In this document: piece by piece, positions 1 to 11,281 of the stretch | How the letters are laid out: each line of letters opens with the position of its first letter | Numbering within the stretch: position 1 is the first letter of the stretch | Assembly: GCA_001600695.1 (NCBI GenBank) | Contig: BCKQ01000012.1 | Coordinates: 24,096-88,095 of the forward strand | Direction: 5' to 3' | Length of the DNA stretch: 64,000 bases | Source: Ascoidea asiatica | Taxonomy: Eukaryota; Ascomycota; Saccharomycetes; Ascoideales; Ascoideaceae | Program-made: the position numbers and the translations under genes | The notes under the pieces: generated by a model | Seen by the model: only the letters and a program-made list of their open reading frames with translations | Told to the model about the DNA's origin: nothing | Database searches by the model: none

Positions 1-1138
1 AAACATAAATTTATTCAAATAAAACAACAGATAGTTCATTTTAACCACAAAAGGTTTCTCTTTAAAATGAACTTAATTTTGTTTAAAAAAAGGTTTTAGT
101 ATTCGAGATTTTGATAAAAGTATTTTTTGAACAAAAAATAAAAAACCAAATTTTTCAAAAGTGATTTTTAAGTCAATTCTTTTTCAAATTTTTTAAAAAT
201 TGTTTCGCTTGAATAAGAATCAAATGTTTTAGTTAAAAGTTAAGTTTTGTCATTTTTTTTAGATGATTAGAATCTTTTTTATAGGATGTAAAAACAATTT
301 AAAAATTAGTTTGATTTTCTTAATTGTTTCCTAAAACATGCTTATATAATCCCAAATATGGTAGGTCTTTAGTACTGTATTAAACTATTAATAGGCAAAC
401 CGTATTAATAACTGAGAGATGATTTATTTTATTTTCACTAATTATTTGATTTCAGTATATTCGCAGTGCCATTAAGTGGGTCACGTGCTTGCAGAATTGG
501 ATAAAAACGAATTTTGTTAATTTTCCCTCTAACTGTGTAAGTCACATGGTTTGCCATACAACGATTTTTGTAATTTGATCTTAGGCATTTACAATTATGG
601 ATTCTAACTTACTTTCATCAAATATAATATATCAAATATAATAAAACAAATATAATAAATCAAATAAAATGAATCAAATATAATAAATCAAATATAATAA
701 CTTCTAGCTTTTTATTAATTTAAGTTAAAGTTGGAAAGTTTCATTGACAAATCAAGAATTTATTTCTTCATATATTATAATGATTAATAGACATCAGTTT
801 GTTTTGAATCAAAACTTTGTGCTTTATTAATTTTAAAAACTAATGGAATCAAGGTATTGCCGAAATATATAAAATAAGTTTAGTCTTCGTTAAATACGTC
901 AAGCTGTTACAATATTTTAAAATATCTTAAAAATAAACTTATAATCATAAATTAAATTAATTAAATAATCAGGTACTGATACATTTCAAGAATCCAAAAT
1001 TTAAGTAATTGAAGAATAAAATAATCATAAATTACATTAATTGAAGAATAAAATAATCATAAATTAAATTAATTAAAAAATAAAATAATCATAAATTAAA
1101 TTAATTAAAAAATCAAGTACTGATACAATAAAAAAAAA
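1..1138. repeat. AT-rich spacer with short direct repeats
   Basis: No gene seen. Two clusters of imperfect direct repeats are visible. At about 617-700 a TCAAATATAATA-like unit recurs at least four times. At about 941-1126 the string ATAATCATAAATTA recurs four times, and GTACTGATAC occurs at 973-982 and again at 1117-1126, flanking the cluster. A CACGTG E-box lies at 482-487. The repeats end directly before the start of the relic gene at 1139. Confidence 0.6.
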
Positions 1139-4100
1139 ATGAAATCAAAAAAGGGAAAACCATCGTTTCTAATATCTGGTCATAAAAAGGATATTGAAGG
1201 TAGAAAATGAGAAAAAGCTTTACAAAATGCTGTAGAAAAAAAATGAGATGAAGAAAAAAAGAATTTCAAAAAGAAACAAAAATATGATAAAGCAAATCCT
1301 TTCAAAGAAAATTATAATGAATATTCCTATTCTTATTCAGAATCATTTCCATCAGTGGAATCTTATTCAGATTCAGATTCTAATTTAGATTCAAATTCAG
1401 ATGTAGACTCTTCAACTAATATAACTTCAAGGTCAGTATTCAAAGAATTCAAAAACTATAATCCTGGAAATATAGCAGACATTTTAATTTTAAGGGAAAA
1501 AAAAAAAAAACAAAAAGAATTAATTGATAAAGCAAAATTTAAAGAATTTTCGAGGGCACTTTCCTTTCAAATGAATGAAGAGGCTGAAATAAAAAAAAAA
1601 GAATTTTATCAAAATCAACTAGAAAATTATAAAATTGAAAATGAAATGCATTTAGATAATATTAAAAAAAATAAAAGTTTAAAGGTTACTCCATTACCTT
1701 CACTTAAATTGCAAAAAAATCCTAATTATTTCATTCCTCCTTCAACTACTCATTATGATGCTGCTGTAAGACTGCTTGATTTTGACGCAAATAAAATTGG
1801 AGCTCCCAGTGAAATAGAAAATATCTTGGTAAAAAAAAATGGTGAATGGATTGATGTAACTGGTACTTCCGATGAAACAAGCGCTGAAGTAGCTTATGGT
1901 GCTGCCAAATTTACTGATGATCTTCCAAGACCTAAATCCCTAGCTGAAAAGATGAGTCTTATAATTGATGAGATTCCAGAAACAGTTGAAGATATAATTG
2001 ATATTAGTTCTCAAAATCAAAGTCTTAAATCTGAAGGTTCTAATAGTCTGTCTGCCTCTGATGATAATTGGAGTATGGTACATGACGGTAATATGGACAG
2101 CTCAGAGAGGATAAGGAAGAGATTGAAACAAATAAAATGTATGCTGATAATAATTATATTCTTGGATTGAATCCTGAAGAAGAAAATAATGAATCATTTA
2201 ATAATGAATCAAATAATAATGAATTATTTAATAATAAAGATAATAATAAAGATAATAATAATAATCATGATAATAATATGAAATTATTTATTGATGAAGA
2301 TGATAATGACGTTGTACTTACTAAAGCAGCTGAACTTGGTGAAGATGATAACAATGAATTTGATAATGAAGATGAGAACAATGAATTTGATAATGAAGAT
2401 GATAATAATGGACATGATAATGATAATGATAACAATGGACATGATAACAATGAATTTGATAATGAAGATGATAACAATGATAATGATAATGATAATGATA
2501 ATGATGATGATAATGATGATGATTATAATTATAAAGATGCTGTATCTACATCAAAAGAACTAGTTTTATCTAGTGATAAAAACAAACAATTTGCTCCTCC
2601 TTTATCACTGAATTTATCATTAACATCATCTCCATTATTCTCTCCTACTATGAGAATTAACCATTCTTCTCAAAATTCTTTAAATGAATCATATAAAAAG
2701 AGCAAAATGACAAAATAAGAAAACTCTTTTTCATGAATCCATATGTTAATGCTGATCAAGTTGGTGAAGGTGATATCAGTCCAGAAAAGTTTAGAAAAAA
2801 AATTACCATTCCTTTCTTTAGTTTAATCGTTCAACAAACTGCTAGAGATAATTTATAATGTATTGTTTCAGATGCAAGTTTGCTAAACTAATCTTTTCTT
2901 CAATTGTTAGAACAATGGGTTGATATGTGCATTTTAACTGGTGGTAATAAATGGGTTATCTTCTTCTATCAAACAGATCTTGAATTATTTTGTTATTTCA
3001 ATAAAACTTTGAAAATTTTTAATGCTTATGAGAAGGTTGTTCAATTAATTATCGATTACAAAAGTTTGAATGATAAAGGTTTAACAATAACTTCAATAGA
3101 AGAGATGAAAATGAAGGATTATAATAGGGTATATAACAAATATCCAATTGAATCCTATGATTAGCTTTCTCAAATTATGTTCTTGCTTTTATGTTACAGT
3201 ATTTATGGAAAGCTCAAATATTGGTCTTATCAAGCTGGTTTTAAAAATTTAGTAAATAAATCCAAAAATACTAACATTATTCAATATGAAAGTGAAAGAG
3301 AATTATGGACTCATGTTCTCAATCTTTCTTTAAANGTTGAATNNTCTTCTACAACTTTGGATTTGGTAAATTTATTATCTAATGATTGTCCTATCACCCT
3401 TTCTCAATATGAAGATATTGAAAATTTCAATTATTCAAAATTATCAAAAAGAGCTGCAAAAGCAATTGAAAGAAAAGAGTATAAAATTAGTACAGTTGTT
3501 AATAATCATAAAAACGAAATTTTACCTCCTCATCAATTAATTCCAAAGGTATTACTCGATATATTGGAAACAAAAAAAAGGAAAAGTTATGACAAATACT
3601 AAAATCAAAGAAAAATGCTATATGGAAATTAATGTAAAATACTTTGGATTATCCAGAGTATTTTTTGATAAATTTGTAGATTTTTCTTCAAATAAAAATT
3701 CTCTTGAAAAGACATTAGATGCAGCTGAAAAATTTAAGTTTGCAAGTTTACAATTACAAACAAAAATGATAAAAAATTACAACCAATTTTTGCTGCATGT
3801 AAAATTAAAATGGATCTATTATCTTCCCTAGATGATAATTTTAAAAATTATTTAAATCATATTCCTTATAGAATAAATATATTGAATTCTATGCAAAATA
3901 TTTGTGATCCAATTAAACCATTAGATTATAATCAAACTTTTATTGTTAATCGTAATGTTTTTTCTAATTTATCAATTCAAAAAGATGAAATATATAATGA
4001 TTTTTTAAACATATCCAATAAAACAAATTATTTTTTAAAAGAATTCAATGCAAACAATGGTATTAAATTAATCAACCAAATTCGTTACATCGAAGATAAT

Positions 4101-5390
4101 TCAAATAAATTCACTGAAAAAAATGATATCAAAAAGGGGAAAACGAAAGAAAAGAAAAATAAATCACATAAACCATTGCATTATAATTCCTTTTTCACAG
4201 ATTCTGCTCTTTTTGTAGATGATTCAGATGATAATACTTTAAATTCAGTTAAAAATTCATTTAAAAACAAAGATTCAAATTTTAATATAATTAAAGATTC
4301 AATAAAAAATTCAATTCAAAATAAAAATTTAAATTTTGGTTCAATTAAAGAAATTAAAGATTCAATTAAAAAGCAATTATAGATTCAATCTAAAAATCAA
4401 ATGAAATTCAAAATTCAGATTCAAATCATAATTCAAATCAAAATTCAAATGAAACTTCAAATGAAAATGCAAATGAAAATGCAAATGAAAATGCAAATAA
4501 AATTAAACAGCCAATTAAAAATCCAATTAAAAATACAATTCAAAAACCAATTAAAAATACAATTCAAAAAACAATTCAAAAACCAATTAAAAATCTAATT
4601 AAAAATCCAACTAAAAATCCAATTAAAAATTTAATTGCAAAACCAATTCAAAAACAAATTGCAAAACCAATTGCAAAACCAATTCAAAATCCAATTCAAA
4701 ATCCAATTCAGAATTGAATTCAAAGTTCAAATTCAAATTCACATTCAAATTCAAATAAACCTGTAAATTTAAATGACAATTCAAAAGGTATTAGTAAAAT
4801 TATATTATTAAGTAAATTAACCAGCTTTTCAAAACTTCATAATAAACTAGATTCTAATTCTACTACTACTTCAACTGCTAGTTCTAATTTCAAAATTTCT
4901 AAAACACATTCATCAACACATTCATCAACATATTCAACCAAAGATTCAACCAAAGATTCAACTCCTTTTTCCCCATTGAACGAACCATCACTTTCAACTG
5001 TTGACCTTCAACCACCTTTTTTGTTTAAGCCACTTGAATATTATTTAACTATTCCTAATATTAATGATAATAAAAAATTTCAAATAAAAGAAAAATTGCT
5101 GATTCAGGTTCAACAACTTTCACTGAAGCAATAGCTATTAAAACTAGGGTTTCCACTAAAGATGTTGCAGATGAATTTTCCCAACAATTAAACATTAATT
5201 CACCCAAAAAAATAGAGTAATTTACAAAACAACTAATAAAGAATCAAATGAAAATAGTAACAAAAGTATAAAATATAAGAAAACAAAAAACGATAAAATT
5301 TCTATACCTGAAAATGCTGAAATTATTAGTAGAAGTGATGATGAAAATTCAAAAAATAACTTTGATTTTGATTTGGTAACTCAACTTTAA
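1139..5390 (+). pseudogene. Large broken low-complexity gene, function unknown
   Basis: A chain of coding-like stretches on one strand reads as one decayed gene. From ATG 1139 the frame has TGA at 1208-1210 and 1244-1246, both where Trp would fit, then runs as a Ser/Asp-rich stretch to about 2100. There the frame shifts into an Asn/Asp-rich stretch ending at 2718. A further frame from 2733 has TAA at 2856-2858 and 2889-2891 and TAG at 3162-3164, all explicable as former Gln codons. More frame changes follow near A-runs at about 3575 and 3771, and again after 4380, where the sequence becomes imperfect repeats rich in Asn, Lys, Ile, Pro and Gln. The last frame stops at 5390. Undetermined bases at 3335, 3343 and 3344 show weak sequence quality here, so some A-run frameshifts could be errors, but the in-frame stops are less easily explained that way. 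No domain is recognised. Confidence 0.6.
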
Positions 5391-6700
5391 AGGACTTCTT
5401 TATATTCTATTCTTTACTTTTTAAATGTTCAATTAATTGACCATCGTATTTTTTGTTGATTGTTCTTTTCAACACCTAAGTATTTTTCTTTTACTTAAAC
5501 AATTGAATTTCTTTTTTTATTTTATTTTTTTTAATCAATAATACTTTTTCTTTTTATTTTAGGTTTTCATTGTATTCAAAACTTTTGATATTTGATTTGT
5601 TTTTTGTAGTGGGACTTTAAGTTTTTTATTTTTATTAAATAGTTAAGTAGTATACTAAATAATTCAATTATAATAACATGTTATTTGTTTTGTGAAGTTA
5701 TAATATAATTAAGTTGTCTAATATCTGTTATAATTCTATTAAAATGTCCCTTTTTCAAATTTTCGTTAAAAAAGCTTAAAAATGTCGGACATTTTTGTCG
5801 AGAAATCTGTCCTAGGCGCCTTCAGTTTTAATCTTTTTAATCAGGAAACTATTAAAAATCCAGTTAAAAAAGTAATTAAAAACCTTCGTTTTCTGGCCAC
5901 TTTAAAGGTGCCACAATCAAAATTTTCCCTCCTGCGGCGCCCATGGCTAGGGCGTGGCGTTATTGTTTTTTTGGTCTACGTTCTTACTAAAATGTCAAAA
6001 GTCGAAAGTTGAAAAACGGGCGATTAAAATAACTTTCTTAAGTATGTATATTTGTTACTGGACTATATGCACTCTTTAATAAACGATCGATTTTTGTTTT
6101 TATTACTTAACAGGATCCCGATTTAAGAATTTTACTCCCAATTCAGGACATTTTTTGGCCCTTTTTCTCTTTTAGGGAAATGCAAGAAAAGGTAGAAAAA
6201 AAGGCGATATTGCTTGATTATGTACAAATATTATTTAATTATTGGTATACATGATGCAGCTTTTGGATTAGTTACCGGATTGCGACATGTATGGTAAAAA
6301 TGCAAAAATTGGGGATTCGCGGTGATCAATTTTTTCCAAGAGAGTATAAGTTCATTCTCGTCAAATAAAAGATACTCAATGTGAGTTACAATTTTAAGTT
6401 GTTCTTCTACTTCATTATTATGCAGTATATGGCCTGTAGACAGAATGTGCGTATGATGAATAGTCTGATAATCTATGTTGATATTTCAAGTTGAAACTGC
6501 AAAATTATTGAGTTTTCCACATAGATTATCAAATATGGAGTGAATATTAGCATAAAAAGTCTTAAAAATTAAAAAATATTTCAAAAGAATTTCTCTAACA
6601 CTAGTTGCCAAATTATTCCTTACTATGAATTCTAATATATCTAGTAATGTTTGTCTAGTTATAAAATATATAGAAAATATTGAAATCGAAATTATTGATT
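5391..6700. other. Non-coding stretch with repeated AAAATGTC motif
   Basis: No credible gene is seen; the open frames of 76 and 72 codons here look accidental. The stretch contains GC-richer patches near 5810-5965 and several copies of AAAATGTC or its complement (5741, 5989, 6147), two of which form the palindrome listed separately. Confidence 0.5.
5778..5796. repeat. Perfect inverted repeat, arms AAAAATGTC
   Basis: AAAAATGTC (5778-5786), one G, then its exact complement (5788-5796). The same core AAAATGTC recurs at 5741-5748, 5989-5996 and, inverted, 6147-6154, and once more at 7572-7579 just upstream of the relic gene that starts at 7568. It could be a protein-binding site or part of a decayed element; the sequence alone does not decide. 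Confidence 0.5.
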
Positions 6701-7568
6701 TCAAAATTGTTTTTTTGAAGTCACAACTAGGAAAAAGGAAAGTGTAAAAAAAAAGGTATACTTAGCAATAGAAAAGATGAAAGACAAAATTTTTGTTAAA
6801 GAGTTATTATTTTTCAAATCATTGAATCAATTTTGTATTACCTCTTTAATATTTTTAACATGATTTGATGTATATTCTACGCCATTTAAGCTTAACATGA
6901 ATCCTTGACCTGGAGGTATACAAGGAAAAATATGGTAAGGGCTTCCATTAAACGGGACATTATCAATATTTCAATATAAATTGTTTAATTCTGGAATCGG
7001 GTTATTTAAATTATGAGTTGAATTTGCTGCAGTATTTGATTGAATAGAACATGTAGTTGAAGTACTTGAAGAGTTTGAAATTGTGGTTAAAAAATTTAAA
7101 CAGTTTTTCATTAGGTTCTTTATCTTTTTGTCTCTTACCGATTATTTCTGGAGAAATTAGTTGAAGAACTACAAATAGATTTTTTTAATAAAACTACTCT
7201 TGATGATGATAAAAATAATAAGGTCTATTCGAATTAGATAAATACATATTACCATGAAAACTCGATAGTATGATAATTGAATTATTGAATTTGATTTTAA
7301 AGAATTTTTTTGACTGATTAATTAAAATTGAAAAATTATCTTCATGATCTTTATATTAATCAAATGTTATACCAAATTTTTGGTAAAATTCGGTATTTTA
7401 TTTTCAACAGTAGTTTGAAAAAAATGAAAATTAATTGAAGATTCTGAATATGATTTAATTAGATTATTTTCATTATTATTATTATTTGGATTAGTAATCG
7501 TAAGATAAATGATTTTCTTTAGGTGAAGATAAAGTAACTTTAAATTTACTTTTTTCAAACTTTTCCAT
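6701..7568 (-). pseudogene. Relic of an unknown gene with hydrophobic C-terminus
   Basis: On the minus strand an ATG at 7568 opens a short frame. The coding signal then moves to other frames: an Asn-rich stretch at 7367-7550, and from about 7060 to 6701 a long frame rich in Ser/Thr/Asn, then Gly/Pro, ending in a hydrophobic segment and a TGA at 6701-6703. That last frame is interrupted by TGA at 6971-6973 and 6827-6829, both where Trp fits. At least two frameshifts and two stops make it a relic. The closing hydrophobic run could be a tail anchor or GPI-type tail. No homolog recognised. Confidence 0.45.
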
Positions 7569-8203
7569 ATTAAAATGTCTATTTGAATTTAAATTTGGGA
7601 ATTTCTTCACTTAAAAATCAAAATGAAAAAGAACCACATAATGATTCGAAACCAAGTGATTATTTAAATTTAGATAGTGTACCAAACTTTAATATCATCA
7701 AAATATTTTTCAAATTTTTATTTTTCGAGTTTATAAGATCCAAAAGATCTCTATCATTTCTTTTAGCAATTTATTGAACTATTTAAAACTGCTCTTAAAA
7801 TAAGATTACTAAAATTTAAAATAATTGAAATCATTTTGTACAAAACCAACTTGTCGCCAAAATCATAGAATTTCTTTTTATTTGTGATTTGGTATTTTTA
7901 AACCGCGTAATTAATTTTACACAAAAAGTTAAATCAAAATTCATACAATTCTCGAAAGGGAAATTTGGCATATTTTTTTATTTTTTTATTTTAAGAAAAA
8001 TAAGATAATAACCATTTAAAATAGGCAGTAATATCTTTTCAAAAACCATACAGTAAAATTAATAATAACATTGTGTATCGCATTATGACACTGTACAAAA
8101 CACTAAAACTTTAAGAAACAAGGGAAAAAAAACATTCACAAAAAACACATTAAATAATAAGTAATATAATTATACATTTAAACAAACTCATACAAACCTG
8201 AAA
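7569..8203. other. AT-rich spacer, nothing recognised
   Basis: A 64-codon open frame at 7583-7777 is Asn/Lys/Phe-rich and unsupported. The rest is A/T-run DNA and probably holds the 3' end of the minus-strand gene that stops at 8204. Confidence 0.4.
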
Positions 8204-11200
8204 TCATACCTTTTTTTTCAAAACTTCTGACCTGTTTATTAGAGCATAATCATTTTGTGGACCTTTTACCAAAGTTGGTGCACCAATAACAAAATGACCA
8301 CTTCCTGTGCTTTTGGAGCCTTTAATACTTTTATTACTTTTCGTACTTATATTGCTTATATTACTTTTACTGCTTTTATTATCATGAGAAAATCCAAACG
8401 TTTGAGATTTTTTAGTTTTTATTGTCCCTATGTTTTTATTTCTAATGGATACTCCTCTTTTTAATAAAATGTCGTGAAAAATTGAAGCTCTTCTTTTATG
8501 CATTCTGCTTTTATTGCCTTTTTTATTATCTTTAACACCATCTCCATTGCTATCGTTACTGGTATTTTCAATACTTTCAATATGATTATTTTTTTGATTT
8601 TTCTGCATTTTAACTTTAACCACTGACGTTTCACTACTACACCTCGTTTCGAAACTACTCTTGTTATTCTCATTATTACTCATACTGTTGTTGATATTGA
8701 TTATATTAATCAAATTAGATGCCGATAAACTTGCATTTTTATTCCTATATGGCCTTGGATTGGGATTTATTTGTATCGGATTATCAAATCTATTTATCTT
8801 CTCATCAGCATGAAAGTCTAAAGTTTCCATTATAGATAATGTAAGTGATTTATTATATCTATGTCCCAGACCCTCTTTTGGAAATGATTCCATTGTTCGC
8901 GATTTTCGCAAACCTTTTCTTTTATTATGATAATTATTATTGCAATCCTTATTGCTATTGTTATTGTTATTATCGGTACTATTATTCTGATGAATGTTTC
9001 CACTGCTTATTCCATTTTTAATCATTCTTTGTATATCTTTTAATGATACACTTCTTCTATGTAGTTGATATTTACCCATATTAAATGAGGAGGTTCGATT
9101 TATTGTACTTGATGATATTGAGTGATTTAAAATAATGTTTTTACTTTGGGTTTTTGATTTAGCCGGAATATGATGAATCTCATTTTCTGATTTCTTACTA
9201 TTCAAAGGGGAGTTTTTTTTAAGATTAGATCTAGGAAATTTATTATTTTTAGAAATGGAGTTGATAATTACAGATCCATTATCATTTTCGTTACTTTTTT
9301 CTGAATGCTGTAAAATCTCTAATCTTCTTTCCTTTGTTAGATATTTATTATCATCTAAGAAAGACCTTTTTTCGTTTCCTGAAAGATTAACAGGAGATCT
9401 TAATATTTCAAGCTTCTTTTCTTTCTCAAGCTTTCTTAAATTATCCATTTGTTTATGTAAATGATTCTGGACTTCTTCCTGACTTTGTATATCAATATCT
9501 GTAAAAGAATATCTTTTTTCCTCTTCTATTGAAGAAAATCTAAATTTGCTTGATGTAGCTGAAAGAAAAGAAACTCTTTTTGGCCTCAACTGAGAAATTG
9601 GCACTAATCTTTTAGTAGTTTCAGAATTATGGACATTAGACACACCAGAAGAAGGAAAAGAAACGTATTGTGTCTCAGAGGAATCGACAGTGAACTTTGT
9701 TCTGGCACTAGCATAATCTGCATAATCAAACAATGATAATTGATCATCTTTAGGAGGTGGATCAGGGGCTTTACTATCATATGATAAAACTGAGAATCTA
9801 GAATTAGGTTCCGTGGCAGGTAAATCTTTTGGGCTTTTTAGGGAAAGTGATTTTTCATCAGTAGGTTCCCAGGAATTTTTGATGGATTTGTTATATTTAA
9901 TTGATTTCAGTGATGCCTTCAGTGATACTCTTGATGAAGGGGATTGTCTTGAATTCTCAACAACAGAAAAATTTGATTTTAATCCTACACTTGATTTTGA
10001 GCTTTTTTCGTCATCATCATTCGTGGGCTCTTTCTCAAAAATGCTATCTAAGTTTTGTTGCATAACATTTTCAAACCTAGAATTGTTATTTGAACATTTA
10101 TTTATATATTTTTCTTTGGCTTGATGAAAAGGATTTTGCACTTTTTCTGGACTAAATTTAGTTTCCTCATATGGTGAATCAGGATAATCAACTGAAACAG
10201 ATACAAATTTTTGAGCGAAAAAATCTTTATCTGATATAGATGAAACTGTGGAAGTTTGCTTCTCATGTAGAAGAAGAGGAGCTGGTTTATGGCGAGAAGA
10301 TAAAATGCTTGTTGAATTACTGGAGTTAGTAGAAGGTATACATTCTGAAGAGGTGAGAGATGCTGATGGAACAGGATTGATGGTTATAAAATTTTTAACT
10401 TTTGAATTAACCAGGTTATTATTATTGAAGTCTTTTGAGATATCTTGTGATTTAGCATTTTCTTCTTCAAATTCTTTACCAATACTATTTATAGAACTAG
10501 GTTGTTTTAATTCTATAAGTGAATTTATCAGTTCCAGATTTGTTGAAGATGATGGCCAAAAGTTTGAGTCAACAGTCGGGGAAATTGCTCTTATGGTAAC
10601 CACTTCCCCATTTGTAGAAACTGTCAAAGAAGCTTGGTCTTTGAAATCATTATTTGTATTAATTTTATTATTAGTGTCATATTCTAAATCATTATCTTTT
10701 CTGATATTAACTAGCTTCAATTGTTTACCGGTAGAACTCACTGTTGAAAGAGAAAAAAAAGTTGCAGGTTTGTCAGTGATATTGTCTTTCAAGGATAAAT
10801 CTGAATCTGAATCACTATCTGAATATAAAGAATTTACACTATTACTCAAATCAGATGTTAAAGAATTCAATTGATCAAAGGAAGACTTTAGATTTGTATT
10901 TTCATTAATCAACTCATGATTCTTGCCCTTTTCTTGTAGTAATAAGGTTTCCTGAGTTTTTAACTTTGTATTAAAAATATTATGAATAAAACTTATTTCA
11001 TTTTCATAGTTAATATTTAACTTCTGTAAATTAATATTAACTTCTTCAATTTCTTTTATTTTCGATTCTAAAGTAAGATTTATATTATTTAGTTGTTGGC
11101 GAAATGAGTTTATCTTTGACTCATTAAGTGATATTAATCTTTTATTGTAAATTTTTTGAGAACCCAAGTCAGTTTTTAATTTATAAATTATACATAAAAG

Positions 11201-11281
11201 TAACACCAAAACAACATCTTTAAGATACGCTGGTAGTATATTATCATAGCTTAAGGAATCCATTAAATTTCTTTTTCTCAT
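8204..11281 (-). CDS. Hypothetical membrane-anchored coiled-coil/disordered protein
   Basis: Intact 1025-codon ORF of unknown function. The N-terminus carries one hydrophobic segment (about residues 22-36, VVLVLLLCIIYKL-like), followed by a heptad-like region rich in Leu, Ile, Glu, Asn and Lys (about 45-150). The rest is Ser/Asn/Lys-rich and looks disordered, with basic Arg-Arg/Lys-Arg clusters and many potential phospho-sites. This layout would suit a protein anchored in a membrane by its N-terminus with a long cytoplasmic tail, but that is inference. A second Met at residue 7 is an alternative start. Its codons are visibly less AT-extreme than those of the genes after 21 kb. It is the only large intact ORF among the relics of the first 20 kb. 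No domain recognised. Confidence 0.7.
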   Translation of the reverse strand: MRKRNLMDSLSYDNILPAYLKDVVLVLLLCIIYKLKTDLGSQKIYNKRLISLNESKINSFRQQLNNINLTLESKIKEIEEVNINLQKLNINYENEISFIHNIFNTKLKTQETLLLQEKGKNHELINENTNLKSSFDQLNSLTSDLSNSVNSLYSDSDSDSDLSLKDNITDKPATFFSLSTVSSTGKQLKLVNIRKDNDLEYDTNNKINTNNDFKDQASLTVSTNGEVVTIRAISPTVDSNFWPSSSTNLELINSLIELKQPSSINSIGKEFEEENAKSQDISKDFNNNNLVNSKVKNFITINPVPSASLTSSECIPSTNSSNSTSILSSRHKPAPLLLHEKQTSTVSSISDKDFFAQKFVSVSVDYPDSPYEETKFSPEKVQNPFHQAKEKYINKCSNNNSRFENVMQQNLDSIFEKEPTNDDDEKSSKSSVGLKSNFSVVENSRQSPSSRVSLKASLKSIKYNKSIKNSWEPTDEKSLSLKSPKDLPATEPNSRFSVLSYDSKAPDPPPKDDQLSLFDYADYASARTKFTVDSSETQYVSFPSSGVSNVHNSETTKRLVPISQLRPKRVSFLSATSSKFRFSSIEEEKRYSFTDIDIQSQEEVQNHLHKQMDNLRKLEKEKKLEILRSPVNLSGNEKRSFLDDNKYLTKERRLEILQHSEKSNENDNGSVIINSISKNNKFPRSNLKKNSPLNSKKSENEIHHIPAKSKTQSKNIILNHSISSSTINRTSSFNMGKYQLHRRSVSLKDIQRMIKNGISSGNIHQNNSTDNNNNNSNKDCNNNYHNKRKGLRKSRTMESFPKEGLGHRYNKSLTLSIMETLDFHADEKINRFDNPIQINPNPRPYRNKNASLSASNLINIININNSMSNNENNKSSFETRCSSETSVVKVKMQKNQKNNHIESIENTSNDSNGDGVKDNKKGNKSRMHKRRASIFHDILLKRGVSIRNKNIGTIKTKKSQTFGFSHDNKSSKSNISNISTKSNKSIKGSKSTGSGHFVIGAPTLVKGPQNDYALINRSEVLKKKV

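Noticed and set aside
5782-6012. 76-codon frame over a GC-richer patch
   Set aside because: Starts inside the palindrome, has no recognisable domain, and similar frames arise by chance in GC-richer DNA.
10248-10874. 208-codon frame opposite the 8204-11281 gene
   Set aside because: Antisense shadow; composition mirrors the Ser-rich gene on the other strand.
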